DNA from: Myxococcus stipitatus DSM 14675
Lineage (GTDB): Bacteria > Myxococcota > Myxococcia > Myxococcales > Myxococcaceae
DNA length: 64,000 nucleotides
Assembly (NCBI RefSeq): GCF_000331735.1
Contig: NC_020126.1
Location: forward strand, 2,790,001-2,854,000
Direction: 5' to 3'
Positions 9,663-19,097 of the stretch are shown here, one piece after another. The first letter of the stretch is position 1; the number at the start of each line of letters is the position of its first letter. Below the pieces are notes generated by a model. That model was given only the letters and a program-made list of their open reading frames with translations, was not told where the DNA came from and searched no databases. The translations under genes were made by a program, and so were the position numbers.

Positions 9663-11090
9663 CTAGTTCTTGTCGGTGGCCAGCTTACCCGAGCCTGGCT
9701 GTTCCGGGGCGCTCTCGGCGGTGGGGGCCGTCTGGGGCTTCGTCTCGGGTTGAGACGCCGCGCGGGGGGCCGGGGTTCCAGCGGCTTCCACGGGGGCTGG
9801 AGCAGGGGCCGGTGACGTGTGGGCGGGTGGGGCGACGTGGGCGGGCGTCTCGGGGGCGGGGGCCTGCTTCGCCTGTTCCTGTTTCGCCTTCTCCGCCTCG
9901 GCCGCCTTGCGCAGCTGGTCCTTGCGCTCGCGCTCGAGGCGCCGCTCCTCGCGCTCGATGCTCTTGCGCGCGTCCTTCGTGTACTGGGGGATGCGGTCGT
10001 CGCGTCCGCCCTGGGCTTGGTACTGCTCGAAGTAGGTGAGGGCGGTCTTGAAGCGGGTGATGGAGTCCAGCCCGGGGGGCTCGACGTCGAGGTACAGGAT
10101 GGCGAGGTTGAAGAGCGGGTCCGGCTGTCCTGGGCGCAGCGTGAGCACCTTCTCGTATTCGGCCTTGGCGCGCTCGAAGTCTCCCTGGCCCCGGTAGGCA
10201 TTGCCCAGGTTGAGGCGGGCGGCGGCGAAGTCCGGCGCGGCGCGCACGGCGGCCTCGAGCTCCGTCACCGCGGCGGGATAGTCCTGCGCCTCGTTGAGCA
10301 TCGCGCCGAAGTTGTTGCGCGCCTCCGCGAAGTCCGGCTGGAGCTTCGCGGCCTCCTTGAACTCCTCCAGCGCCTGCGGCTTGACCTTGAGTCCCAGGTA
10401 CACGAGCCCGAGCATGTTGCGCGTGGCGGCGTCGCCGGGCGCGATGTCTCGCGCGTTCTCCAGCACCATGCGCGCCAGCTCGTGCTTGCCTTCGCGGTAG
10501 TAGACCTGCGCGAGGACCTGCATCGCGCGGGTGTGCCGCTCGTCGACCTTGAGGGCTCGCTTCGCCTCGGAGGCCGCGGGCTCCAGCTTCTTCTGCTGGA
10601 GCAGGCTCACCGCGAGCGACGTGCGCAGCGGGACGGAGTCCGGCTTCGTCTCCAGCAGTCCGCGCAGCTCCGTCTCCATCGCCGCGGAGCGATTCGTGCG
10701 CCCGTACAGGCGCGTCAGGCAGTCCCACGCGGACGCCTGCTCTGGTGAGACGGTGAGGGCCTGGCGGTAGGAGCGCTCCGCGTCCTCGTTCCGGCCCATT
10801 CGTTCCTGGACGATGCCGAGGTTCGTCCACGCGTAGTCGAGCTTCGGGTCGTCCGTCACCAGCGCGCGCAGGGCCGACTCGGCCGCGGCGAGCTCTCCGG
10901 TGCGAGCGGTCGCGACCGCCTGTTCGAAGTCCTTCGCGGTGTCGCGAGGAGGAGGCTGGACCACGGCGGGTGTCGTGGCGGCCTTGTCCGTGGCGGAGTC
11001 CGCCGCGGGGCGTGTGTCCGGAGCCGAGGCACACGCGGACAGCAGCAGCCCCGACGACACGAGCAGCGCGGTGAGCCGAGGTGTCCTCAC
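9663..11090 (-). CDS. TPR lipoprotein (GltE/AglT-like architecture)
   Basis: This 475-residue protein has a GTG start at 11090, overlapping the upstream stop by four bases (GTGA). The lipobox LLSAC lies near residue 20. Residues 55-330 contain about seven TPRs (AWTNLGIVQERMGRNEDAER, ARNNFGAMLNEAQDYPAAVT). They are followed by a highly charged helix (REERRLERERKDQLRKAAEAE) and a Pro/Ala-rich tail. It is probably anchored to the outer membrane from the periplasmic side, where TPRs bind partner proteins. AglT (GltE) in M. xanthus has this plan, but membership cannot be settled without alignment. Confidence 0.7.
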   Translation of the reverse strand: MRTPRLTALLVSSGLLLSACASAPDTRPAADSATDKAATTPAVVQPPPRDTAKDFEQAVATARTGELAAAESALRALVTDDPKLDYAWTNLGIVQERMGRNEDAERSYRQALTVSPEQASAWDCLTRLYGRTNRSAAMETELRGLLETKPDSVPLRTSLAVSLLQQKKLEPAASEAKRALKVDERHTRAMQVLAQVYYREGKHELARMVLENARDIAPGDAATRNMLGLVYLGLKVKPQALEEFKEAAKLQPDFAEARNNFGAMLNEAQDYPAAVTELEAAVRAAPDFAAARLNLGNAYRGQGDFERAKAEYEKVLTLRPGQPDPLFNLAILYLDVEPPGLDSITRFKTALTYFEQYQAQGGRDDRIPQYTKDARKSIEREERRLERERKDQLRKAAEAEKAKQEQAKQAPAPETPAHVAPPAHTSPAPAPAPVEAAGTPAPRAASQPETKPQTAPTAESAPEQPGSGKLATDKN

Positions 11091-14000
11091 GGCTTGGACC
11101 CTCCGGTGATGCGGCTCTCGTCCGGCGACGCGGGACGGGGAGGCCCGCTCACGTGGCCGACGAGCCCTTCGGGATAGGCGCCCTCGGACGCGAGCGCCTG
11201 CTTGGGCTCCTTGAGCACCGGGTACTCCTTGGGGCGGAAGCGGTTGAGGGCCTCCAGCGTGCGCCGGGTCCACTCGTTCGACACGCGATTCTTGCGCGCC
11301 TCGCCCAGGGCGATGGCGTAGCTCTCCACCGCCGCGTCCTCCAGCTCGGCCGTGTTCTGCGCGAGCAGGTCCTGATACGTGACCACCGCGTCCTCGCCCA
11401 GCCGCTTCACGTCGGGGGGCACGGGCGTCTCGATGATGGTGTTGGCGAAGCGCTCCAGCGCGTAGCCGGAGCGGTAGGCCGCGGCGAGAGACCACTCGAG
11501 CTGCTTGTACGGATACACCCGCGCGTAGGCGTCCTTCACCGTCTTCACCGCCGCGCGCTTCACCGCGAAGCTGCGCACCAGGGCCTTGCCCCAGCCGCCA
11601 ATCTTCAGCGCGTCGAACTTCTTCAGCTCCGCCTCCGCGAGCTGGAAGCGTCCGAAGGCCGCCGCGTTCGCCGCGAGCGGATGGGTGTCCGGCTTGAGCT
11701 TGCGCCGGTCGAACTCGCTGGCCGCCTGGGCATAGGCGCCCTGGGCCGCGCGCTCGTCGCCGAGCTTCTGGTGCGCGTCTCCCATGCGCCGGTGCGCATC
11801 CACCACCAGCTCCACCTGGCCGGGCTTGCGCGCGTACTTGCGCACGAACTCCTGGAGCGCACGCACCTCGCCGCGCGGGTCACCCTGTTTCTCCAGCAGG
11901 ACGGCCGCGTGGTACTGGTTCTTCGGCGCGTCCTCGGCGGCGGGGTACAGGTCCGCGTAGCGCAGGAAGGCCGAGGCGGCCTCGGCGTAGCGCTGCTGGC
12001 CTTCCAGGAGGCGGGCCGTGTTGAAGAGGGCCGCCTCGCGGTCCTTCGACGCGGGGTAGTCCTTCACCAGCTTCTGGTAGCTGACGACGGCCTTGTCGAA
12101 GTCGTAGGACTTCTCCGCGTTCACCGCCACGCGGAACAGCGCGGCGTCGGCCAGGGGCGACTTGGGGTACTCGCGGTAGATGCGCTCGTAGAGCTTCAGC
12201 GCGGAGTCGAAGCGCCGGGTGTTCTCGTGCGCGACGGCGGCGTTGTTGAGCGCCTTGTCCGCGAACTCGTGGCGAGGCTCCTCGTCCACGAGCTGGATGT
12301 ACTTGCGCGCCGCTTCGTCGTGCTTGCCCTCGGCCAGGAGCTGGTCGGCCAGCTTGAAGCGGCCCGCGAGCTTGAACTTCACCAACTGCTGGTGGAGCTC
12401 GCTGGACGGGTCGATGACCTGCGTGTTGCTGGCCAGCTTCGCGCTGACCTCCTCGACGCTGCGCCAGTCCTTGGCGATGAGGAAGGTCTCGACGGTGAGG
12501 TTGGTGGAGTAGCGCGCCACCTCGCTCTTGGGCCACATCTGGATGATGCGCTCGAAGCGCCGGCGCGCCTCGGGGAAGTCGTTGTGCGAGTAGTGCAGCT
12601 CCGCGGCCTTGTAGGCGATGCCCGCGGCCTTCTCGTCACGCGGGAGCAGCGCCACGTACTTGTCGGACGCCGCCACGAGCTTCTGCTCGGTGGGCGCGAG
12701 GGGCACGGGCTTCACCTCGGCGCCCTCGGGACGCTCGGTGGAGCGCAGGGGCTTGAGGTCGGGCGCGGTGCCGGCCTGGATGTCCTGCGCCAGCACCTGC
12801 TGCCACGAGAGCACCGCGCTGAGCGCCGAGTCGTCGCGGTGCTTGAGGCTGGCCCCCGTGTCGCGCACCAGCTCGTAGTTCTTCGCGGCGGCGGCGAACT
12901 GCGAGGAGAAGTAGAGACATTCCGCGTAGTAGAAGCGCATCTCGCCCGCGCTCTTGCTGCGGGGGAAGCGCTCCAGATACGTGCCGTAGGCGCGCGCGGC
13001 GTTGGCGAAGCCCGCGGCGGCCTGCTCGTGTTTGCCTTCCTTCTTGAACACCTGCGCTTGCTGATGGTGGAACGTCGCGCTGGTGGAGAGGCTCCGCTCG
13101 ACGAGGATATCGGCCCGCGCGAGTGCGTCCGGGTCACCCTGGTTCTTCGCGTACCAGGTGGTCCCCGGCTGATAGAGGCTGGCGAGCCGCTCCGACTCCG
13201 TGAAGGACTCCGACATCTTCCGGTCCCGCTCGTAGGCCTGGGCGATGCGCTGCTGGATGTCGGGCGCGTCCGGGGCCAGCGGGTCCTTCTCCAGCGCGCG
13301 TTGATAGGCCGCGATGGCGATGGGGTGATGCGTCTGCTCGAAGAACAGGTGACCCAGGCGGCGGTAGATGTCCGCCTCGTACGGCCTGGGGCCGCGCTTC
13401 GCGAAGAGGGACTCGGCGCGAGACATCCCGCCCCACGACTCATCCGTCAGCGAGATGGCCACGTACTGCAGCGCCTCTTCGCGCAGGTCCCCGCCCGCTT
13501 CCGCTTCGCCCTTGGCCACGCGCTGGGCTTCGTAGAAGTCCACCAGCGTGAGGAAGGACTCCACCGCCTCGTCGAAGCGGTCCAGGCGGTAGTACGTCCA
13601 GCCGAGCTTGTAGAGGGCCTTGTCGTAGAGCGGGTGGAGCTTGTCCTGGGCGGCGGCCTCGAAGGCCTGCGCTGCGCGGGGAAGCGCCTGCGAGTCCTTG
13701 TAGTTGTCGAACCAGTACTCGCCGATGCGGACCCACGCCTCGGTGGCGAAGCGGCTGCGCGGATAGCGGGCGATGAGCTGCTGGTAGGTCTGGAAGCTCT
13801 CGTCGACCTGCTCCTGCTCTTCCAGGCAGTAGCCGAGCAGGTACCAGGCGCCGTCGTTGAGGCGGTAGTCGGGGTAGTCCTTCAGCAGCCGACGGTACAG
13901 CGTGATGGAGTCCGCGTAGTCCTTCTTCGGCTCGACGGGGAAGGCCGAGTCGGGGTTCTTGTCATGTGCCTCCAGCCGCTCGCGGTACTCCTTCATCGCG

Positions 14001-14458
14001 AGCTGGTGCTCGTCCTGGGAGCGCTCGTAGTAGAGCTCCGCGAGGCGGAACATGACGTCCGGCGTGTAGCGAGGCTCGTGGGGGTAGCGGCGCAGGAACT
14101 CCTCGAAGCGGACGATGGCCTCCATCCGCTCCTTGCGCTCCTGGGCCTCGAAGTCGCGGATGACCTTCTCGTACGAGGACGCGAGCGAGTCGCGCTTCTG
14201 CTCGTACTTGCGCTCCATCAAGCGCTGCACGTCGCCGCTGAACTCGCGCGACTCCGCCTCGTACGTGCGCAGGGCCTGGCTCACATCTTGGAACAGCACC
14301 TCTTCATCGGGCGTGCGGCCCAGGCCCGTGAGGTAGCCCGCGTCCGGCGGGGCCGCGGGGCTCTCCGCTCCAGGCGAAGCCGTCCCGGCGTCCGGCGCCT
14401 GCGCGGCGGCGGGGAGCGAGGCCATGGCGAGCAGCACCGCGAGGACATGCCGCATCAC
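11087..14458 (-). CDS. Large periplasmic TPR protein (GltD/AgmU-like architecture)
   Basis: This protein has about 1123 residues. It may start at GTG 14458 (four-base overlap) or at ATG 14455 (one-base overlap); GGAGGA serves either. A signal peptide (LAVLLAMASLPAAAQA) is followed by TPR and TPR-like helices over almost the whole length (WYLLGYCLEEQEQVDESFQT, LYKLGWTYYRLDRFDEAVES). It resembles BamD/YbgF-type repeats in its use of Y-x-D spacing. Size and location recall GltD (AgmU), a periplasmic scaffold of the gliding machine. Overlaps with both neighbours suggest tight translational coupling within the mgl-linked envelope operon. Confidence 0.7.
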   Translation of the reverse strand: MMRHVLAVLLAMASLPAAAQAPDAGTASPGAESPAAPPDAGYLTGLGRTPDEEVLFQDVSQALRTYEAESREFSGDVQRLMERKYEQKRDSLASSYEKVIRDFEAQERKERMEAIVRFEEFLRRYPHEPRYTPDVMFRLAELYYERSQDEHQLAMKEYRERLEAHDKNPDSAFPVEPKKDYADSITLYRRLLKDYPDYRLNDGAWYLLGYCLEEQEQVDESFQTYQQLIARYPRSRFATEAWVRIGEYWFDNYKDSQALPRAAQAFEAAAQDKLHPLYDKALYKLGWTYYRLDRFDEAVESFLTLVDFYEAQRVAKGEAEAGGDLREEALQYVAISLTDESWGGMSRAESLFAKRGPRPYEADIYRRLGHLFFEQTHHPIAIAAYQRALEKDPLAPDAPDIQQRIAQAYERDRKMSESFTESERLASLYQPGTTWYAKNQGDPDALARADILVERSLSTSATFHHQQAQVFKKEGKHEQAAAGFANAARAYGTYLERFPRSKSAGEMRFYYAECLYFSSQFAAAAKNYELVRDTGASLKHRDDSALSAVLSWQQVLAQDIQAGTAPDLKPLRSTERPEGAEVKPVPLAPTEQKLVAASDKYVALLPRDEKAAGIAYKAAELHYSHNDFPEARRRFERIIQMWPKSEVARYSTNLTVETFLIAKDWRSVEEVSAKLASNTQVIDPSSELHQQLVKFKLAGRFKLADQLLAEGKHDEAARKYIQLVDEEPRHEFADKALNNAAVAHENTRRFDSALKLYERIYREYPKSPLADAALFRVAVNAEKSYDFDKAVVSYQKLVKDYPASKDREAALFNTARLLEGQQRYAEAASAFLRYADLYPAAEDAPKNQYHAAVLLEKQGDPRGEVRALQEFVRKYARKPGQVELVVDAHRRMGDAHQKLGDERAAQGAYAQAASEFDRRKLKPDTHPLAANAAAFGRFQLAEAELKKFDALKIGGWGKALVRSFAVKRAAVKTVKDAYARVYPYKQLEWSLAAAYRSGYALERFANTIIETPVPPDVKRLGEDAVVTYQDLLAQNTAELEDAAVESYAIALGEARKNRVSNEWTRRTLEALNRFRPKEYPVLKEPKQALASEGAYPEGLVGHVSGPPRPASPDESRITGGSKP

Positions 14459-16860
14459 CGGCCATCCTCCGCGAGCACGCCCCGGAAGTCCGCGTCCAGC
14501 GCGCGCAGGGCATCGGCCTTCTGCGCGGACACCTTCTGGATGGCCGTCGTCTTGTCCTGCTTCTCGGTGAAGGCCACGTCCACCACGCCCACGTCCGCCT
14601 TGAGCACCAGGTCGTAGAACTGCCGGCGCACGCGGCGGAAGCTGTCGTAGGCGATGCGGCCCACCAGCTGCTTGGCGTTGCTGGACACCGCGGCGACCTC
14701 GGCCTCGTACTTGTCGAGGAGCTTCTGCTCGGCCAGCACCTTCTCGCGGATGCGGCGGCCTCGCTGGTCCACGCGGGCGAGCAACGCGCCCTGCGCCTCC
14801 GACACGCGCTTGCTCAGGGCCAGGCCCTGGTCCCGCGCCTGATGCGCACGCGTCAGCAGCGAGGAGGGCGACTGGCGCTGCTCCGCCTCGGAGAGCACCG
14901 CGTGCTCGGCGCGCAGCGCGGCGAGGTAGCGGCCCCGGATGGCCTGCTCCCCGGCGAGGCTCGCCGCGGCGCTGTTGCGCTCGTCCGCGAGCCGGCCGCG
15001 GGTCTTGTCGAGCTCCTGCTGGAGCTCCTGCAGCGTCTGGACCTCCGTCTGGAGCTGCACCAGGAACTCGCGCTCCTCCTCCGGCGGCGTCTGTCGCATC
15101 AGGCGCGTGTCATCCACCCACTTGCGCACCGCCGCGGCGATGGCGTGCAGGCCTCGAACCTCCGCGCCCAGGCGGAAGGCCTCGCGGTCCACCGCGTCCA
15201 CGCGCGCCTGCATGCGCCGCAGCCGCTCCTCCAGCTCCTTCTGCGTGGTGGGGAGTGTGGCGAAGCGCGCGGCCAGGGTCTCTCGCTCGTGGCGCAAGGG
15301 CAGCAGCTTCTCCCGCTCCGTCGCGGTGAGCGAGGACTCCAACGCGTGACGCTCCAGCTCCACGAGCGCGGCCTCCGCGTTCGCGACGGCGGTCTCCACC
15401 GCGTCCGCGCGCATGAAGCCTTCTTGCAGCTCCGGGAAGGTCTCCAGCCTTCGCGTCTGGAGGGCCAGGAGGATGCGGGCGGCGAGCTCTCGCGCGTCGA
15501 CCGTTCCCTTCTTCCCGGTGTCGATGTCGCCCACCATCTTCACCGCGTCACCGACGTCACGCTCGGTCGACGCGTACTTCAGCGCGAGCGGCGGCAGCAG
15601 CGTGCGCACGTCGGGAACCGTGTCCGTGCGCGCGAGGAGCCGGTCGAAGTACGCGACGGGGTCGCGGTTGGCGCCCAGCATCGCATCCACCTTCTCCCGC
15701 ACGGGGCGGAAGGTGCTGATGAGCTCGTCGTACGCCGCGATGGCGTCGTTGTACTTCTGCAGCTTCTGGAGCAGGTGCCCCTGGAGGAGCCTGGCCTCGG
15801 GCGCGAGTCGCGAGTCCGGTGACACCATCAACAGGATGTCGACCGCGTTCTTGGCCTCCTGGTGGTTGCCCTTGCGCACCTGGGTCCACGCGATTTCGTA
15901 GAGCGACTCCGGGAAGGACTCACTCTCCCGAGGCACCTGGCCGTACTTGTCCAACGCCTCATCGAATCGGCCGGCCTCGTAGAGCAGGCGCCCCAGCGAC
16001 ATCAGCGAGAGCTCGTGAATGCGCGCCGGGTCCGTGTCCGCCATCGTCCGGACCGCGGGCTTGTCCGTCGTCGCGGGCGGGGCGTCCTGGCGCGGCACGG
16101 GGACGAGGAGCTGCTGGAACTGGAGGATGGCCAGGGGCAGCTCACCGGCCTGCATGGACAGCACGGCCATGTGGTAGCCGGCCTGGAGCTGATACGGGCC
16201 GCCGGGGACCTGGGCCAGGGGCGCGAAGGCGGCGCGCGCGCGGGCCATGCGCTCGGCGGGAGGCAGGTCCGTGCGGCGGAAGAGCCACTTCGCGTTCACG
16301 TACTGGATGTCTGGCGGAAGCTGGCCTCCGTAGAGGCTCCGTGCCTGGTCGAGCTGGGGCGCGATGCCGTCGAACAGGTTCAGCTTCCCGCAGATGGCCA
16401 GGTAGCGCGTGAGGGCGTCGCGGTGGCGCGCGGAAGGAGCGGGCAGGGCGAGCAGCTCGCGCAGGTAGATGCGCGCGCCCAGGTCGTTCTTCTGCTGGTA
16501 CAGCGTGTCCGCGAGGAAGAAGAGCGCGTCCGGATAGCGCGGGTGGCCGTGGAACGCCGGGTCGCTCACCAGGTCGTAGAAGAGGACGGAGGCCGCGTTC
16601 CAGTCGCCCAGCAGATAATGAATCTCCGCATCCGAGTAGCGCCGCGCGCGGACCTGCGCCTCGTCGGGCTCCGGGCGCTGGCTGTACTGCGTCTCCACGA
16701 AGCGCAGGGCCTCCTCGGCGGTGCGGAGCTGCTGCTCCACCGACAAGAGGTTTCGCTCCAGCTCCTGCTGCGTCAGCGCGGGAGGAGGCTCCGCGGCGGA
16801 GGCGGAGGTGCCACCCGCGAGGCTGAGCACGAGGGCGAGGGCGCGAAGCGACACGTTCAC
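14455..16860 (-). CDS. Periplasmic TPR plus coiled-coil protein
   Basis: This 801-residue protein starts at GTG 16860 and has a signal peptide ending SASAA. The first 430 residues contain scattered TPRs (SDAEIHYLLGDWNAASVLFY, EIAWTQVRKGNHQEAKNAVD). From about 470 to 760 the sequence is heptad-like and rich in Glu, Arg and Leu (LEERLRRMQARVDAVDREAF), a long coiled coil. It starts nine bases after the 244-residue gene and overlaps the next gene by four. It could serve as a rigid rod or scaffold across the periplasm. No enzymatic motif seen. Confidence 0.65.
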   Translation of the reverse strand: MNVSLRALALVLSLAGGTSASAAEPPPALTQQELERNLLSVEQQLRTAEEALRFVETQYSQRPEPDEAQVRARRYSDAEIHYLLGDWNAASVLFYDLVSDPAFHGHPRYPDALFFLADTLYQQKNDLGARIYLRELLALPAPSARHRDALTRYLAICGKLNLFDGIAPQLDQARSLYGGQLPPDIQYVNAKWLFRRTDLPPAERMARARAAFAPLAQVPGGPYQLQAGYHMAVLSMQAGELPLAILQFQQLLVPVPRQDAPPATTDKPAVRTMADTDPARIHELSLMSLGRLLYEAGRFDEALDKYGQVPRESESFPESLYEIAWTQVRKGNHQEAKNAVDILLMVSPDSRLAPEARLLQGHLLQKLQKYNDAIAAYDELISTFRPVREKVDAMLGANRDPVAYFDRLLARTDTVPDVRTLLPPLALKYASTERDVGDAVKMVGDIDTGKKGTVDARELAARILLALQTRRLETFPELQEGFMRADAVETAVANAEAALVELERHALESSLTATEREKLLPLRHERETLAARFATLPTTQKELEERLRRMQARVDAVDREAFRLGAEVRGLHAIAAAVRKWVDDTRLMRQTPPEEEREFLVQLQTEVQTLQELQQELDKTRGRLADERNSAAASLAGEQAIRGRYLAALRAEHAVLSEAEQRQSPSSLLTRAHQARDQGLALSKRVSEAQGALLARVDQRGRRIREKVLAEQKLLDKYEAEVAAVSSNAKQLVGRIAYDSFRRVRRQFYDLVLKADVGVVDVAFTEKQDKTTAIQKVSAQKADALRALDADFRGVLAEDGR

Positions 16861-16869
16861 CGGCCGCCC

Positions 16870-17604
16870 CTACCGCGCTTCAGTGGAGGACGAGGCCGGA
16901 GCCGCGGCCCCTGGCTCACCGTCGATGCGAGGCGCCGAGTCGCGCGACAGCTCGATGTCGTAGCGCACCGCCGGCCGGTCCTTGTGGTCCGTGGTGATGC
17001 CACCCTGCTCGAAGCCCACCACGCGCACGGTGGAGACCTTTCCTGGCTCCGCGTTGAAGGTGTAGCTGGATTGCACCTTGAACTTGTAGCCCTCCAGGTA
17101 GCTGAAGACTCCGAAGCCGTCACCCCGGTAGACCAACCGCACCGCGAGCTGGTGCTGGCCGGGGACGATGCGCCCGTTGAAGACCTCGAACTGCTCGCGC
17201 TTGCTCAGCTCGCCCTGCAGGTCCAGCTGCGTGAAGATGGGCGCGCCATCCAGCGCGTACGTCACCGACTCCAGGATGAAGGAGCCACCCATCTCGTTCT
17301 TGTGGACGATGAGCGCGCGAGCGCCCGTGGTGACGTCTCCGCCCAGCACCGTCTCCTGCAACAGCAGCAGGCGCGCCTTGGAGCGGTAGATCTTCTCCTT
17401 CAAGTCGACGACCTGCTCCTCCAGCGTCTTCACGCGGGAGTTGAAGGCCTCGTCGGCGGTGCTGTCACCCTCCGGAGCCGCGGACGCGCTCGACGAAGAG
17501 GTGGCGGTGGGAGGGGAGGGGCGCGGCTCCTGCGCGAGCGCCGCCCCACAGAGGGTGGCGCTCACGAGCGCGAGGAGGCGGAGGGTGGCGGCTTCGACAC
17601 GCAC
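16870..17604 (-). CDS. Exported protein, coiled coil then beta domain
   Basis: This 244-residue protein has a GTG start at 17604 and a signal peptide cleaved near LAQ. A Ser-rich linker is followed by a short coiled coil (SRVKTLEEQVVDLKEKIYRS, residues 56-80) and a beta-rich domain of about 130 residues (GRIVPGQHQLAVRLVYRGDG). It lies 117 bases after mglA, beyond two hairpins, and opens the envelope gene run. As I remember, homologues are sometimes labelled dihydrolipoamide acetyltransferase; no lipoyl or catalytic motif is visible, so that label looks wrong. Confidence 0.6.
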   Translation of the reverse strand: MRVEAATLRLLALVSATLCGAALAQEPRPSPPTATSSSSASAAPEGDSTADEAFNSRVKTLEEQVVDLKEKIYRSKARLLLLQETVLGGDVTTGARALIVHKNEMGGSFILESVTYALDGAPIFTQLDLQGELSKREQFEVFNGRIVPGQHQLAVRLVYRGDGFGVFSYLEGYKFKVQSSYTFNAEPGKVSTVRVVGFEQGGITTDHKDRPAVRYDIELSRDSAPRIDGEPGAAAPASSSTEAR

Positions 17605-17661
17605 TGTGCGACCTCAGGAGGCGGACGGCCTGACCCGTCGGCGGCGGTTGTAACACCGTTG

Positions 17662-17709
17662 ACCGCGGGGCGTCTTGTCACCCGCGGTACGGGACGCCAA
17701 GAGGCGTCC
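17662..17709 (-). terminator. Two adjacent hairpins after mglA
   Basis: Thirteen bases past the mglA stop is a perfect 7-bp stem GGACGCC-AAGA-GGCGTCC (17692-17709). Next comes an 8-bp stem ACCGCGGG/CCCGCGGT with an 11-base loop (17662-17688). Neither has a real U-tract. They may act as a partial terminator or RNA-stability element that sets the mglBA level apart from the downstream envelope genes. Confidence 0.4.
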
Positions 17710-17721
17710 GGCCGCTTGCTC

Positions 17722-18309
17722 TCAGCCGCCCTTCTTCAGCTCCGTGAGCACCAGCTTCGCCACCGCCTTGAGCGTGTCGAACACGCCCACGCCGGTCGGC
17801 GCCACGGCCTGGTACTCGGGGATGTTGCGCGGGTTGAGCGCCTTGCGCATCTCCTCCACCGTCACCGCGTTGGGCAGGTCGCGCTTGTTGTACTGGACGA
17901 CGTACGGAATCTTGTTCAGGTCGTAGCCCTGCTCGGCCAGGTTCACACGGAGGTTCTCGATGGACTCCATGTTCGCCTCCATGCGCTCGATCTGGCTGTC
18001 GGCGACGAACACCACGCCGTCCACGCCCTTGAGGATGAGCTTGCGGCTGGCGTCGTAGAACACCTGGCCCGGCACCGTGTAGAGGTGGAAGCGCGTCTTG
18101 AAGCCGCGAATCTCACCGAGCGACAGCGGCAGGAAGTCGAAGAAGAGCGTGCGGTCCGTCTCGGTGGAGAGCGAGATGAGCTTGCCCTTCGTCTCGGCCG
18201 CCGTCTTGTTGTAGATGTACTGGAGGTTGGTCGTCTTCCCGCAGAGACCCGGTCCGTAATAGACAATCTTGCAGTTGATTTCGCGGGATGAGTAGTTGAT
18301 GAAGGACAT
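17722..18309 (-). CDS. mglA: MglA, Ras-like polarity GTPase
   Basis: This 195-residue GTPase sets the leading pole and drives both gliding and type IV pilus motility. The P-loop [10 protein letters not shown] spans residues 19-28. TETDRT holds R53 (the intrinsic arginine finger) and T54. The G3 region TVPGQ has the MglA-specific T78 in place of Asp, with Q82. NKRD (141-144) gives guanine specificity. All match my memory of the M. xanthus protein. It starts 11 bases after mglB, its GTPase-activating partner. In the GTP form it binds effectors at the leading pole and in the gliding complexes. Confidence 0.97.
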   Translation of the reverse strand: MSFINYSSREINCKIVYYGPGLCGKTTNLQYIYNKTAAETKGKLISLSTETDRTLFFDFLPLSLGEIRGFKTRFHLYTVPGQVFYDASRKLILKGVDGVVFVADSQIERMEANMESIENLRVNLAEQGYDLNKIPYVVQYNKRDLPNAVTVEEMRKALNPRNIPEYQAVAPTGVGVFDTLKAVAKLVLTELKKGG

Positions 18310-18320
18310 GGCTTCCCGGG

Positions 18321-18800
18321 TTACTCGCTGAAGAGGTTGTCGATATCGTCGTCGGAGATCTCGGCGAACGGCGACCCGGCACCCGGGCTGTCCGTCTTCT
18401 TCACCAGACTCTCGAAGATCTTCGTGAGCTCGTCGCTGGCCTTCTTGATGCGCAGGCGGACGAGGCCCAGGCTCGTGCGGTTGTCGAAGATGACGACCAG
18501 CACCACCCGGCTGCCGACGATGGTCATGTAGAGCGAGTCCTTCGCCCCTTCATGGAACTGGTTGGGGAACTCGTTCTCGCCGATCAGCTTGGCGAGTCCC
18601 CCCATGGCGGCCACGTTGCCGGCCGTCAGTGAGGCCAGGGAAGTGGTGTCGATGTTCTGCGTCTGGCCCGCCGAGGAGATGAGCTGCCCGTTCTTGTCGA
18701 CGAGGAAGACCACCTTCGCGTTCGCGTCCTTGGTGAGCCGGTCGCAAACGGCGTTGATCTTGGTGAACTCCTCTTCGTACATCACCAGTTGCGTGCCCAT
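18321..18800 (-). CDS. mglB: MglB, roadblock GAP for MglA
   Basis: This 159-residue Roadblock/LC7 protein starts [12 protein letters not shown]. It forms dimers that stimulate GTP hydrolysis by MglA at the lagging pole, and helps place MglA-GTP at the opposite pole. The acidic C-terminal tail ([14 protein letters not shown]) is present and intact. It is the first gene of the mglBA operon. The next gene upstream (19098) is on the other strand, so the mglBA promoter must lie between 18801 and 19058. No convincing -10/-35 pair was found there by eye. Confidence 0.97.
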   Translation of the reverse strand: MGTQLVMYEEEFTKINAVCDRLTKDANAKVVFLVDKNGQLISSAGQTQNIDTTSLASLTAGNVAAMGGLAKLIGENEFPNQFHEGAKDSLYMTIVGSRVVLVVIFDNRTSLGLVRLRIKKASDELTKIFESLVKKTDSPGAGSPFAEISDDDIDNLFSE

Positions 18801-19058
18801 GGGCGTATGCGCTCCTCAGCGTTCGCTCGCCCCGCTCACGAAAGGCACTCCCATTGTTTCTGGAGTGAATCCCGGAGGTTAGACGAGGCGCTACCGACCG
18901 TGAGGATGCTTAGCAAAGCCCCTCCACTCCAGCAAGAAGCCATCCGCGCCTCGCGGTGAGAACGCGGTGTCCGGGCCCAGGACCCCCGCTCCACCCGCCC
19001 CCTTCGGTGGGCTCCCAGGGGTTCCGGAGGGTTTTCCAGGTCAACTGGTGGCACCGGT

Positions 19059-19087
19059 TTGGGAGTGTTCCCGGCTTTCTCTATACT
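19059..19087 (+). promoter_or_regulatory. Sigma-70-type promoter for the 19098 operon
   Basis: TTGGGA (19059-19064), a 17-base spacer and TATACT (19082-19087), a five-of-six -10, predict a start at about 19094. That is only some four bases before the TTG codon at 19098, so the message is nearly leaderless. Confidence 0.55.
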
Positions 19088-19097
19088 CGGCCGGGCT

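Noticed and set aside
11081..14617. Very long open frame on the plus strand opposite the large TPR gene
   Set aside because: In this GC-rich DNA the antisense frame stays open as a by-product of codon bias; its translation is Val/Leu/Arg/Gly-rich with no domain, while the minus strand gives a signal peptide and TPRs.
16870..17604. Annotation as dihydrolipoamide acetyltransferase
   Set aside because: No lipoyl-lysine motif or catalytic HxxxD; the protein has a signal peptide and a coiled coil.
18912..18926. Sigma-54-like element TGGAGGGGCTTTGCT (minus strand) upstream of mglB
   Set aside because: The GG-to-GC offset is 11, not 12, and the -24 box is poor; one base of spacing abolishes most sigma-54 promoters.
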